Origin: Phyto melanocephala
Lineage: Eukaryota > Arthropoda > Insecta > Diptera > Rhinophoridae
DNA length: 64,000 nt
Direction: 5' to 3'
Assembly: GCA_941918925.1 (NCBI GenBank)
Contig: OW799233.1
Location: 86,310,055-86,374,054, forward strand
In this document: in pieces, positions 48,671 through 60,367 of the stretch
How the letters are laid out: every line of letters starts with the position of its first letter
Numbering within the stretch: the first letter of the stretch is position 1
Notes under the pieces: generated by a model
The model's database searches: none
Told to the model about the DNA's origin: nothing
The model's input: the letters and a program-made list of their open reading frames with translations, nothing else
Program-made: the position numbers and the translations under genes

Positions 48671-49821
48671 CTGTTTAACATTTTACACCTCATGCTTGTT
48701 ATTGTTATTGTTGCTGATGTGTTCTTCTCTTTTTTTATGTTTTTGCTTGCAACAATTATTGTGGCAAACTCATTGTCTTTATACACGCACTATTTCGCTA
48801 AGTTGTTTGTTTTATGTTGTTTATCAAATGGCAAAATCATAAACATCGTAGCATTTTAAAGTCTACCTTGTTTTCTATATGATTGTTGGTGTATACCAGT
48901 ATACGAGTGTATGTACGTTTATGAAAATCTATTCACGCTTCCAACCATTAGTTTAGAATTTTTTATTTTCTTTCTATTTTCTAGTCGAATTCCTTTGTTG
49001 GTGTCGCTGCGTTAAATTACCTACATATCCAGTGAAATGTTAAGCTGGTTATTTGTACAAGTACGTGGCAATTATACCGGATGTACGTTAAATATTTTTG
49101 ATGAAGTCATACATGCGCAGTTATTATTTTAGACATTTCTGTGTGTCCCTACATATTATTTATGTATGCAGTATGTTGATTTTTACATATTAAAATAAAA
49201 ATAGAGAATTTTGTATTTAAAAGGGACTGGTACGATATTTGGTATAAGAAAATGGTATCGTGACACTGATCCGTGAAATCCAACTTATAATAAGTCTTTC
49301 AGATGTCGCTGGTACAGCAAGAATAATGTTTTATGTTCGCTATTTAATAAAATAAAATATAAAATTCCAAATACAATCTCATCATATTACATTGAATCTC
49401 TGCTAGTTTTTGACAAAAAATCTTTTAAACTATATGCAAAAAATTTCATTTTATATATATTTTACAGGAAAAAGCAAAAAATGAATAAAACGTAAAAGAA
49501 TGTATTGAATTGGGGCTTTTTTATTTGGCCATAAATCCATTATTTTCAACCATAGCTCACTTAATTCTTTAGGGGTGATGTGCATATATGTGAACTATCA
49601 GAGAAATTAAAAACCCGTTTTTGGTAAAAATCAAGATACGCCCTTTTTATATTAAGCCATCGATATGTAGGTATGTACCATATTTTGAAAACTACCCACA
49701 AAAAGGGAATAACAAATCGTTTTGTGGGGAAAAAGTTTTTTCTTTTCAATAAATTACATTTACTTACTCAAAACTTAAGATAAAGTTAAGAGCTATTCGT
49801 TTTATTATTTAATAATATTAA
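48671..49821. other. Gene-free AT-rich stretch
   Basis: No coding block or element border was recognised. Confidence 0.5.
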
Positions 49822-50413
49822 TCTATATATATAAAAGTGAAACTCTGTGTGTGTGTATGTGTTAGCTATAGAGTCCGAAACTGTAAAACCGATCGGGCTC
49901 AAACTTTGGTAAGTTGTTGTACACATACCAGGGAGTGTTTATGGGTGGAAAAAAGTGGGCGGGGCCACTTTTGCACCAGACCGATTTTTCTGAAACTTTG
50001 CACACATATCGAGCTGTCATGACTAAATAATTTCGTGATTAGAAAATTGGGCAGTGCCACGCCCATAAAAAAAAGGTATCATTTTGAGGTACTTGCACTG
50101 AACCGATTATTCTGAGACTTTGCACACATATTGAGCTGTTATGACTTTACAATTTGGTGATTAGAAAAGTGGGCAGGGCCACGCCCATAAAAACAGTTAT
50201 AATTTTGAGGTACTTGCACTGGTCCGATTCTTCTGAAACTTTGCACACATATTGAGCTGTTACGACTTTACAATTTCGTGATTAGAAAAGTGGGCAATGC
50301 CACGCCCATAAAAAAATTATAACTTTTAGGTTTTTGCACTTGATATTCAATTAAAATTCAGAATGCATTTCGATTCATTAAGGGGCGTAGCAACGCGCGC
50401 CGGGTTTGGCTAG
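49822..50413 (+). mobile_element. Non-autonomous Helitron with tandem core
   Basis: Starts TCTATATATATAAAAGTGAA after an A and ends GCGCGCCGGGTTTGGCTAG before a T, matching Helitron TC...CTAG ends and A^T insertion. The GC-rich 3' end (GGCGTAGCAACGCGCGCC) can form the hairpin expected near the terminus. Three ~121-bp tandem units fill the middle. At 592 bp it has no helicase/Rep gene and is non-autonomous. The ORF at 49837-50022 is not a gene. Confidence 0.75.
49971..50345 (+). repeat. ~121-bp tandem repeat inside the Helitron (3 units)
   Basis: The TTGCAC(C/T) anchor occurs at 49971, 50093, 50214 and 50334, giving units of 122, 121 and 120 bp. Each unit has CGATT.TTCTGA, 'CTTTGCACACATAT', 'GAGCTGT' and 'GCCACGCCCATAAAAA'. 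Confidence 0.85.
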
Positions 50414-52311
50414 TAACAAATAAACATTAAAGCCATTAATCTTAGTCTTTCGATATTAGCTGCATATGGTACATCGGATACGAAATTTTAGTTGCTTGTC
50501 GCACATGTATGTATTGTGCATTATTTTTGGATCACTCTTTATGTAAAATTTCATTCTCGTCCGGAAATTCTCGTTTCACAAACCCTAGTATGTGTTTACA
50601 TCCATATTTGCATATTCACTTACACATATGCAGAATAAAACAAATACAAGAAATGTAGTTACATGCACTTTTTCTACTAAATAAAACGGATATTGTAGTT
50701 TTAGTTCGTAAAAAGAATGAAGAAACTAATAAAAACTAAAAACAAGAGAGAAAAACATAAAACTTTCTTAGAGCAAATTTGATGTAAAATACGATTATTT
50801 TGCTTGCTTATACGCACATGCATATGTATGTATGTAAATATAACGTGTCAACCTTTATGAATATTTCATACGTTTCGTATATACATATGTATGTATGTAT
50901 GTATGTATGAATGTAAGTACGAGTAAATACGTAGAATTGTGCAAATTATCATAAAATTTTATTTCCATTATGAGTACATCCTTCATGGGAGTGTATTCAC
51001 TAGTAAACATTTGCACAAGTGTATGTTGAAAGATTTTATAGTGTTTTCCTTATCAAAGTGTAATTTTGAGTTACTTATTCAATTAAAGTTTACTTTTTAT
51101 ATTAATTTGAATTTGAGATTTTGTTAACGTTTAGTGAAAGGAAAAAAAAGCACTTAGTGACTCAAAAATTTAAATAATAAAAGCGCTTTAACTTTTCTTT
51201 TAAACTTTGAAGTCTAGCGGTGGTAAAAACATTATTTAACGAAATTTTTGAGTTTAACTTTATTTCTTCATGATAAGGAAATGCATTAATAAATCATATT
51301 TATATTAGAGTTTTAAAAATATTTTTAAACATTGAACGTCATATTTTCATCGATCTGAGTTGCAACTCTTACTTGCTTACGATGCGAATTCCCAAAAAAA
51401 AATATTAACTGTCGTTTGATGTTACGTTGTCATAATCATATTTCAAATGGTTTAATGATATTAGCTTAATTCAAAGTGGTTACATCTGAGTACTATAATT
51501 TCTATTCAAAACAGTTTTATATTTGCTAATTGCTTTTGTTCATTTTATTATAAATAATTTTATTATAATATTGTGTGTGTTTTATAAAATGTGTTTTTGA
51601 TCCACCTTCTCTCATCTTTTCTCATTCTATAAAGGAAAATTTTCCGATTTATGTTTTATTGTATTAGGAACAGTGTTGTCACAACACCAAACATTTGTAA
51701 GCAAAAATAGATGAAATCACCCACACCAAATTTATATATATTTTAAGTTTATTTAAATTTGTTCAAATAAAAAGTATCTTTCACACTTTTGCGATTGATT
51801 TAGAAATTTCTGTAAAAAAAGTTGCAAAAAATAAAAGTACACAGTGTTTATCATTCGTTTTAGATAAAAGATGATTTTATTTTTTGTCAAATATATAAAC
51901 ATTATAAGCCTGTTTAGCGATGTCGAATGAGACTGATTTGGGTTCAGCTATATTCACACTGTCAGTACGTGATACATAACGCACTGAATAATGTGTTTTG
52001 TATAAGTCTAATCCACCATTAGCACTCATATACACACTACGCTTTAAGCGTTGTACAAAGTATTACTGGATTTATAAGTAAAGTATGAGAAAATGTTTAC
52101 CTTAAAACACTGCACATTCCACTGTGATCAAAATAGCAATGTCAGCAATAATTATGTATAAAAATTTATCAGCTTTTAATAAAAAGTAGACAATTTTTGC
52201 TTGACATCAATACAAAGCGTTCCATCCGCTCTCGTAAAAAACAAAGAAAATGACATATAGCATCTTTGATATTAGAACACAATTAAGCAGCGCGTTAAGA
52301 GAGAGCTTTGA
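50414..52311. other. Gene-free AT-rich stretch
   Basis: Short ATGT runs at about 50820-50836 and 50887-50911. No coding block was recognised. Confidence 0.5.
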
Positions 52312-52530
52312 GGGTGCCCCGGTGGACTAGTCAGTAGAGGACTAGTCAGTAGTTTGTGGGTTGCGGCTTCGATTTCCGCCAGAGACTCTGGACTGGTCTG
52401 CTTCTCTTTATCTTCTATTCTAACTATTTCTATTCTTCTCTCTATTAAGGCCTCAAAATGGACCGTAATGGTCTCCGGGTGAGGGTGTAAGGGTAACTTT
52501 ACACCAGCCTTACTTACCTACCTACCTACC
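52312..52530 (+). mobile_element. tRNA-derived SINE, second copy, with A-box duplication
   Basis: Same family as 25542-25759. Start GGTGCCCCGGTGGACTAG, B-box-like GCGGCTTCGATTTCC, body AAAATGGACCGTAATGG and CTCCGGGTGAGGG, tail (TACC)n. The A-box stretch GGACTAGTCAGTAG is present twice in tandem, unlike the other copy, and the B box is mutated. No target duplication is clear, and the tail abuts a Tc1/mariner fragment. Confidence 0.8.
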
Positions 52531-52534
52531 TCAG

Positions 52535-52820
52535 GTTGTTGACGCCTTTTACAAAAATGGGCGTTAAATCAAAATGCATTTTGTTCACGTGATTTCTTTG
52601 ATCAGCATAACCGCCCAAATGTATCCACAATTGGGAGTATTATGCCAATAACGCAAATTTCAGCAAACCTGTTCTGAAGGAAATGTAAAAACACCTTTGC
52701 ATGCTTGTCCAGGTCGTTCTGCGGAAAACATTGTTGTTGTTCGCGATGGCGCGGCAGAAGATTCGTCCAACACAATTCGTCGTCGTGCCCCACAACTGAA
52801 CACTAACATTGTGGTTTGAA
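52535..52820 (+). pseudogene. 5' fragment of a Tc1/mariner-superfamily element
   Basis: Its first ~130 bp (AAAATGGGCGTTAAATCAAA, TTGATCAGCATAACCG, 'CCACAATTGGGAG') match the inverse of the interior of the 8281-8863 element, so both come from one family. Downstream, about 52700-52815, a frame reads HACPGRSAENIVVVRDGAAE then DSSNTIRRRAPQLNTNIVV. That is the N-terminal helix-turn-helix region of these transposases (pattern 'ENIA.V..SV.ED....IRRR...L'). It stops soon after, and the catalytic domain is absent. Confidence 0.65.
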
Positions 52821-52940
52821 AAAAATTTTAATCCAATATATCGTCAAAAAGTGACGTGTCTTACGAAGAGGTAGTTTTTGGAATTTGTTTATTCCTATGT
52901 GTAGCAATTACGGAGAAGAGAATATTAAATTTGTCATGGA

Positions 52941-52960
52941 GGAATATAGCACTCTTACTT
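52941..52960 (+). mobile_element. DINE-like tail fragment
   Basis: GGAATATAGCACTCTTACTT matches the end of the DINE-like elements after the palindrome. The preceding 70 bp do not match. Confidence 0.4.
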
Positions 52961-52966
52961 TATTAG

Positions 52967-54131
52967 TTTTAAATTGTATGACATTGTTGCTTTTAATGTT
53001 ATTTTTAATTGATTCCAATTTCAGTACAAACGAATATTGCTGGGATAAGTAAAATATAAGAGGATTTACATGCATATTTAACCACACACTAGACTAGAAA
53101 CACTATCACATGCATATGTACATAACTATCGCTACATAATTACATACAAATGTTTTTAAACAGACTTTTATTTACATGTTTCATGTATTCCCAGTTGACC
53201 ATGTCTTAGGTATGTGAAAAACATATTGTGAATCAAATCGATGATGACATTTTTAAGCAAATGATTACGAAATCATACACTATTAAATTCTTTCGTCAAC
53301 GACTCAACAAGGAATTGCTATTGCTGATAACAATATAACCGACAAAGTTTAATTTATATTTTTGTGTGCTGTTTTAAGTTGGTCTTAATGTTGGTTTTCA
53401 AGTACACACAAGCTATTTGAACAATTTGTTATTCATTTTATTATCCAAAAACATATAGACGACCATATATTCCTGACTTGATCAAATTTTAAAATTTTCT
53501 TTGAGAAATCAGCTACGACAATTTTATCAACTGGGGACATATGAACATTGTAGTTATGAAATTGTTACAAGATATGTGAATGCGATAGGTTTAATGGCTT
53601 TTCTCTTTAATAAACATTAAACTATGTTGCAACAGTTTACATTTTATGTTGCAAGCAATGAAGAAATAAATATTTTATAATGGTGTCTTTATTATTTTCT
53701 GGTTGTAAATTTCATTTAGGCAATCATAGTTGAACAAAATCAACAACAATACCAGCAACAATAATGAACATAAAAATCAAAAGAAACATTAAAATGTAAC
53801 AGAAAAAGCCCTGCAGGAGTGTTTGACATGGCTACTTTAATTGTATAATAAACACATGTACTGAAGTCGGATACTCAAAAACAACTTTTTATGTCGACGC
53901 ACCATACAATAAAATGAGATATTAAATGGAATTACTAAACATCTAATAAAAAAGTGCATGCAACTTCTGTTCAAAATTAGCTGATGTCTAGGTAATGAAT
54001 AAAGTTAACAAAATTGATTTTGTGACAACGGTTAGAAGACAAGCATTAATGTTTTATGGAAATATTTATAGGATAATAAATAAATTCATTAAAAGTAGGC
54101 GCTGATATTTTAAAAGATGCTTAGGATGTGT
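52967..54131. other. Gene-free AT-rich stretch
   Basis: Nothing recognised on either strand. Confidence 0.5.
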
Positions 54132-54648
54132 CAAGGCGAATTCATATCAGGTGATGTTATAAAGCCAGCTGATTGTTTTTTGCTCGTTTTATTTTTATGG
54201 CACAATGTCAAAGTTTTTTTACATTTAAATTAATTTTTATGTGCGTTGGTTAAAAAAATTTATAAAATTGATTATAAAAATACTAATATTTGTGCAATGG
54301 GAATTTTATTGGGAAATAAGTAAAATACTATTCATAATAAGAATAAGCAATATTTTTAATGCTTTGAATTCAGAAAATGCAAAATTTCCGTTGTGTTTGT
54401 CCTAGTGGTTTAAATTTGTGAAAATTGTGAAAAATTTTAAAAAAGAACACAAATATGTGACATAAACTAGCACAAATTTATGTAATAAATTAAAAATACT
54501 AATTTATTTTAAAAATTTTCGCATAAATTTAGAGAAATAAAATTGTAATTAAAAGTAAACAAAAAAATTGTTTTTTTGTGTTTTAACATTCTCCGGGCCT
54601 TTTTGTGTTTGTTGCAGGGATGTTATCACCTGATATAAATTCGTCTTG
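54132..54648. mobile_element. MITE of 8-bp-TSD family, copy 2
   Basis: Ends CAAGGCGAATTCATATCAGG and CCTGATATAAATTCGTCTTG. The flanks GGATGTGT (54124-54131 and 54649-54656) are a perfect 8-bp duplication, as made by hAT, P or related transposases. The 517-bp body is AT-rich with no ORF, and its ends match the copy at 36905-37278. Confidence 0.85.
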
Positions 54649-55203
54649 GGATGTGTGTGAAACGCCTAGCAAAGTACTGTGGTAAAACATATAAAAATGT
54701 GTTTTTTCTTTTATCATTAATTTCGTTACCAAAATCAAGTGTTATTTTAATTTAAGTATTTAGTCTTTATTTCTCATGAAAACCTCAATATGGTTGTCTT
54801 AAAAATAGTATCATATTGAAAGATGGTTATGACAAAACCAATATGATGTCTGCAAAAATAATTTTATATTCGAATCATTTAAAAATAAAACTAACCATTG
54901 AATGTAAGGTAGATCAACAGTACGATATAAAAGTAATCAAGTTATAATTTTTTTTATAGTTATTTATTTTCAACAATTGTACTTCTCGTTATATAAATTT
55001 TTATTTTTTTTAAAGTTTAAATAAGTTAAAAAAATATATAAAACTGGTCAAAAAAAATAAAACCAAAATAAAATATCAATACAAATAGAAAAATTAATAA
55101 CTTGCTTTAAAAAAACAAAGATTATACAGATGTCAGACAACGGATAAGTAGTTTTAGAACAAGAGCGGAACATACAAAAATACATTTGCTTCTTAATATA
55201 TAA
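54649..55203. other. Gene-free AT-rich stretch
   Basis: Nothing recognised. Confidence 0.5.
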
Positions 55204-55801
55204 ATACTTGCTGACCCGCAAATGTGTTTTTTTTCCATGTAAATTATTTCTATGAAATATTTTTTAGTTCAATAAAAATAACTAACTTACTCTGAGTACA
55301 TTAAAAAAGACGTTAATCATATGTACTTTACGGTATGCAGATCTATCTTAGTTTAAAATTTCATCGAAGTCGTTACGTTATTTTGGTGAGGCATAAATTG
55401 TCCCTTTAATATTTAGGAGTATTAAAAATAGATGCTGGCCGATTCTTAAACGTTTTTTTCTGCATTGGCTGGACTGGACTGAAGAAAAATACCAAAAACT
55501 ACATCGATGCAAGTACATAATTAAAAAAGTGGGCGTTAAAGTAGGCGTGGTAAAAGAAAGTGTCCTATTAATCATTCCAGAGTCTTAGTTATATTATGTG
55601 AAAATTTCAAGAAGATCGTTCCAGCAGTCTGGCCTACCAGAGGGAGCGTGTAAAAAGGTGTGGCGTTGAGGGGTATACAAATAGATGTTGACCGATTTTC
55701 AGACCTACATGACATTTATACAAAATTTCCTGATAATTGGTCGAGCTATTTGGGACGAGTTTAATCACAAACACCGCGACACTAGAATTTTATATATTAG
55801 C
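55204..55801. repeat. Old interspersed repeat of unknown class
   Basis: Begins near 'TACTTGCTGACCCGCAAATG' and ends near 'ACTAGAATTTTATATATTAG'. Phrases such as 'AAAAAGTGGGCGTTAAAGTAG' (in part) and 'AAATTTCCTGATAATTGG' are typical of the non-coding repeats in this window and in other insects. I cannot place it as Helitron, RTE-derived or other. The minus ORF at 55378-55575 lies inside it. Confidence 0.4.
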
Positions 55802-58519
55802 GATAGAAATATAGGTACAAAACCGTTAATTTGTTGACTGTTTTAGGGATATGCAACTCTTTAAGTGACGAGTCATTTAACAATTATGTACTGTTATTGT
55901 ACATTATAAAATAACAACAAAATGTTTATTGCAGCGACTTTTTTAAATGTTAGAATTGTTAAATATTTAAATTCTATAACCAGCCGCATTTGTACTAAGT
56001 GAATTTTTCTCATTATTAAGATTATATTACGATTAAAATATATGTATATTTAATGTAATATTTAATATATGTATGTAAACTAATTTTTGTAGCCGTCTTA
56101 ATCATATACAATATTCCGTTTTGTTTAGAAAAACCTTTAAACAATTTAATCATATGCAAGAAAAATAAATGCATTAACAAGGGCATGAAAGGCAACAACA
56201 TCCGGTGCAACAAAAGAGAAGAAACAGTAAATCGACAAAAAGTCAACAATAACTGTGGAAACAAAGCAACAGCACATTTGAGAGGTTCATGTATGCAAAA
56301 CTTTTTTTATACTTTGCAAGAAATGCAACTACAACAACAAGGAATTACTTTTAACATATTTGTTATAAAAAACAAGGCTTTACTTTATTTTACTTAAATG
56401 TACGCTAAATATTGTATACCTGTGGCCTTTGGACAAAACGACTTACTTCGAACAAAGTAAAAATGAATTAAATTGAAATTTTTATTTCTTTTTTTAACTT
56501 GGATATATGTATGTACACTAATTATAATTGTACGCACTGATTTTTGATCAAAAAAGATTTTCACTCAATTTTGAATTTTTTTTTTGCAAAAAATACAAAA
56601 ACAACTTTGAGGCATAAAAATAATTAATTTAGTTAAATGCTTTGAATATGTGACATCTCTTGAAGTACCTAAAAAAGGCAGATGGCAATTAATGCAAACA
56701 AATCTTCAAGTCTTGCTTCTATGATTAAAAAAGCTAAAAATTTTCTTTTCTCGACTTAAGTACTTTTGTCAGAAGTCGAGATATTATAACGAGTGTATGT
56801 AAAATACACAAGTTCAAAATTGTATACAACTACACACATGTAGTTTAAAATAAAGAAAACAGGAAAATACAAGCAGAGGATAAAAATTTACACATCTTAA
56901 GTTACTGCATAAACATGTATGTATAAGTATAAGATAAGCCCACAAAAAAATATTTATTTATTTATATATATATATATCCGCTATACAGTCTGATTGCCAA
57001 TGAACAAACTTTTCCTTTTTCTTTGTGTAGTAGGTAATATAGTTTTGAAATACAGGCCCCGCTTGGTCAAGTTCGTGCATGTAAATATATAAGAATATAC
57101 TGGATCCTTATAATATTCGTAAATATTATGGTAATGACCAATGGAGTCTGTAATTTGAAAAAGTTTGCTTCTGTAATGATTTAAAAGAGATATTGTACGT
57201 ATGCAATAACCTTTATTTATATTTAATATATTTTAAACTTTTAAAAATGCCGTAGAATAGTTTGATGTATATAAGTTGTTTTTGAAAAAAAAGGAGCTTA
57301 TTTTAAAAGGACACGTTTTAGTGTTAATGAAATTTTAACAAAAAGAAAAGATTAAAATCAAGATTTTGTATAAAATTTTGGGCGTTACTAGTCTGCTTAT
57401 ATAAGCATGTATATAAACAAGAATTCACATTAACGTATAGATAAAGAATAAGTAGCACTTAGGTAAAGTAACAAAGTAGTTTTATGTTGTGAAATGAAGT
57501 ATATACTTCCTAATATTTACATAGAAAAATGCATGTACATAAGCACTCAATTTCCTTAGACAGGGAACAAACAAATCAATTTTAGTTGGTGAGCTCTTTG
57601 ATTTAAGGAAGAGAGAGGAAATGCAATGTAAAGTCTTTATATTACTCACTCTCTCTTCTACGAAGTTATGAGTTAAATAACTTAATATTGCCTTGTAAGT
57701 TCCCGGTATTACTAAGGTGCATGCTTAAATGTACTACACAATGTATAAATTACAACATATTTTTATTTGTTGTCCTTTTATGAGCCATTTAATTAATAAC
57801 ATCTAACTTAGATTTGTTATTTATATATATTTTTGTTGTATAGGAAGTTTTGCAATGTATTAAGAACACGATCTGAAGCGCGTGTGGTACTGTTTTAATA
57901 AATGTTTTTTAAAGCCCTTCTTATGCATTTTTGCAGCCCTTTATTTGATGTTTTCCACCAAATGTAGTAATAATAATAAAATATAGGATAGATATTGCAA
58001 ATTGTTTCAACAGGAAAAATGTTGTATTTAATACATTTTTATATTTTGCATCAACATTGGTTTATTGTCTTTTTAATAAAACGTGATTTTTTTAATTGCG
58101 ATTAATAAAAGTGCTGATTATCTATCAATCTACACTATAACATTTTTATTTATTTAAACGCAATCAAATATTACAATAGTTTATTTAATATTTTACAATT
58201 ATTTAAATCAACTTGATGTTCACTTATATATGTCTTATATAAAACTACTACTTGGTAATATTTACTTCATCAAATATTTGTCTAATGTGAAGGTACTTTA
58301 AGTATATATCTGAATACAATATGCTTTCCTTACACAAATACAAATATTAGTTCTTGTCTACACTCATGTAATACTTTTAAGTTAAACATTATATCCTTAT
58401 ACAAACTAAGTGAAGAAAATTTGTGCTTGCTTTGACGCAGTGCAATAAGATGCTAAAAGTGTGTTTATTTTGTAATTCAGCTTATATATACATTTGAATG
58501 ACTGTAGTATGTTTTTTTC
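55802..58519. other. Gene-free AT-rich stretch
   Basis: The ORFs at 56022-56397 on both strands are chance frames. No element border or exon was recognised. Confidence 0.5.
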
Positions 58520-58831
58520 TTAACCCATTATGTCCGAGAATACTTTATTGCACAAATTAAAAAAAAAATTATCAAATTCCAATCACACTCATGAAAAGAT
58601 CTTTTCGTCATAATTATTTTTTTTTGTCCTGGTCCTGCTGGAGCCAGGAAAGACTGTTGCCATATGGCAACGCCAGGAACTATCTCAACTTACAAAATAT
58701 AATAATGAAATAATTTTTTTTGATATATTTTATTAAAAAACAAACAATACAATACAAATTATCCGATGTGGTTTGAAAAATTTTGATTTTTTTTTTGATT
58801 GTGTTTATTTGAACTTTTAGACTTTCATAGG

Positions 58832-59290
58832 TCAAGTCGCGAAGATTATATCGGCCAAATGGGCGCCGTTACAATTGATTGCTATATGGACTCTTTTTAA
58901 GTCATCACTTTGGCGAGAACTTCGGGTGATAGACTCTAGCACTCATGTTGTCCTTAAGGGCTTGCAGAGTTTCGGGCTTATTCACGTAAACACCGGGAAC
59001 ACCGCCTTCAGAATATCGGTTGTGGCTCGCCAAGTGTGTGCCGTTGCTACGTCCTTTTGGAACCACATATCCTCCAGTCCTAATTTTTTTAATTGCGGCA
59101 GAAAAAACTCGGCCCTTTGACTCCTCCAGCATGAACAGGTCACCATACAGACACTTTGAGCGGGTGCAATGGCTCCATGTGGATTTTCAGTACCCCAGAA
59201 GCGATAGTTTTGCTTGTTCACGTACCCTCTGAGGTGAAAATGAGCCTCAACGCTCATTATGATTTTGGTCGAAAAACCGTCCACTGCGGC
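58832..59290 (-). pseudogene. Tc1/mariner transposase fragment nested in the piggyBac-like element
   Basis: The minus frame at 58982-59284 begins at the first catalytic block but reads MSVEAHFHLRGYVNKQNYRF, with Val where the family has the catalytic Asp (S-D-E-A-H-F). Then come FWGTENPHGAIAP, FFLPQLKKLGLEDMWFQKD with the second Asp, and ATAHTWRATTDILKAVFP. A deletion removes the third acidic residue. After a shift GVYVNKPETLQALKDNM (to about 58905) follows, and the C-terminal GAHLADIIFAT ends near 58832. N-terminal DNA-binding parts are missing. It follows directly on the piggyBac Cys-rich remnant. Confidence 0.8.
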
Positions 59291-59334
59291 CTGGAGATTG
59301 AGGATTGACGATTATTATATCTCTGAATATCTGC

Positions 59335-59745
59335 CAATGTCGCACTTTTTACAGGCTTTTCGACCAATGGTTTTGCAAGTTTCTCCGGCGCAACGTCGTT
59401 TTTCAATAATTAGTATTACGGGATGGTCTATACCATCATTCTTTCGGTTGAGAATTAACACTTACCGTAGAATTTGCAACCAAATTGTGCAGATTATCTA
59501 TCTCCTATCATTTTTGCCTAATGTCTTTACAAGAATCTTATCGCTGTCCATTTTCAAAAAATTATTTCGTAATTCGATTTCAGCAGAGAAGGAAAAATGT
59601 TGTCTGGGATACCGCCTTCTTCTTTTAAAGCGTCATCTTCACCGCTTATATAGCCATCATTTTCAGGTGGTTCAACAAAAATCTTTGTAGCTTTATTTTC
59701 GGTTTCACTATTAACGGTTCCAGGAAGTCTAAGGCATCAGAAAAT
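59335..59745 (-). pseudogene. piggyBac-like transposase remnants (N-terminus plus Cys-rich C-terminus)
   Basis: Reading the minus strand, TKIFVEPPENDGYISGEDD followed by ALKEEGG (about 59625-59690) matches the acidic N-terminal region of piggyBac-type transposases ('I.(I/V).PP......(S/T).(E/D)DS'). After a stop and shifts come NLVANSTVSVNSQPK, then NDGIDHPVILIIEKRRC and CAGETCKTIGRKACKKCDIG (about 59340-59440). The last is a C-terminal zinc-binding Cys array, as in piggyBac. The central DDD catalytic domain of about 400 residues is absent, so the element was internally deleted and could only move with help. The plus ORF at 59259-59690 is antisense to it. Confidence 0.65.
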
Positions 59746-60367
59746 GTTAACTGTCTGTTAAATTCTAAACATATTTCAAAAAATTAATTAATTAATTAAT
59801 TTATTCACTATGCAAATATGAAACACCATACAACGCCTGGCGTTGCCATGTGGCAACGTGTTTAAAAAAAATTAAATATACAAATGATATCAACATTTAA
59901 TGTGTATAATTTTTACGCAGAAACGAAGATACACTTCTTACAAAATTAATTAATCAAATAACTTTAAAAAATACAACAAGTTTTGAAAAATATTGGCAAT
60001 TAATTTTTCATGAAATCCATTTTTATAAAATTTTACAACTTATTTTTTTGCACTTCCAATATACAGCTTATAAACAAGACGCTTTAAACGAAATTGACTT
60101 TCTTTTACCTAAAATAGTAAAAACATTATATAAACATTCTCAAATATTCGCTAATTTCATAATAACCGTTACCTATGCTTAGGAAAATCTGAGTAACAAC
60201 TGATACAGAGAGTGTTGCCATATGGCAACAGTAGGACATAACGGGTTAAATTAATTTTTACAGATATGCGTATGCGTAATTATATTCTTTATAAATATTA
60301 CATCAAAGTATATTTAATGAACCATTTAATAAATGTTATCGAATTTAAGTATATAAACAAGAAATAA

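Larger units (their letters stand above)
58656..60229. repeat. Subterminal palindromes of the piggyBac-like element
   Basis: The 16-bp palindrome GTTGCCATATGGCAAC occurs at 58656-58671 and 60214-60229, and a one-base variant at 59842-59857. With its neighbours the first and third form an inverted 22-bp pair (GTTGCCATATGGCAACGCC... and its mirror at 59836-59857). These may be transposase-binding sites, as subterminal repeats are in piggyBac. Confidence 0.7.
58524..60245 (-). mobile_element. Deleted piggyBac-like element
   Basis: TTAA (58520-58523 and 60246-60249) flanks both ends, and the ends CCCATTATGTCC and GGACATAACGGG are inverted repeats beginning with CCC, the hallmark of piggyBac. Subterminal palindromes lie inside (separate entry). 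On the minus strand remnants of the transposase N-terminus and C-terminal Cys-rich region survive. The catalytic core is gone, and part of a Tc1/mariner transposase occupies the 3' part. Length 1722 bp. Confidence 0.8.

Noticed and set aside
57550..57720. Possible inverted-repeat element (AGACAGGGAAC / GTTCCCGG)
   Set aside because: Only about 6-7 bases match and there is no target duplication.
59259..59690. 143-codon plus ORF
   Set aside because: It is antisense to the piggyBac-like remnants, whose Cys array and acidic N-terminus are on the minus strand.
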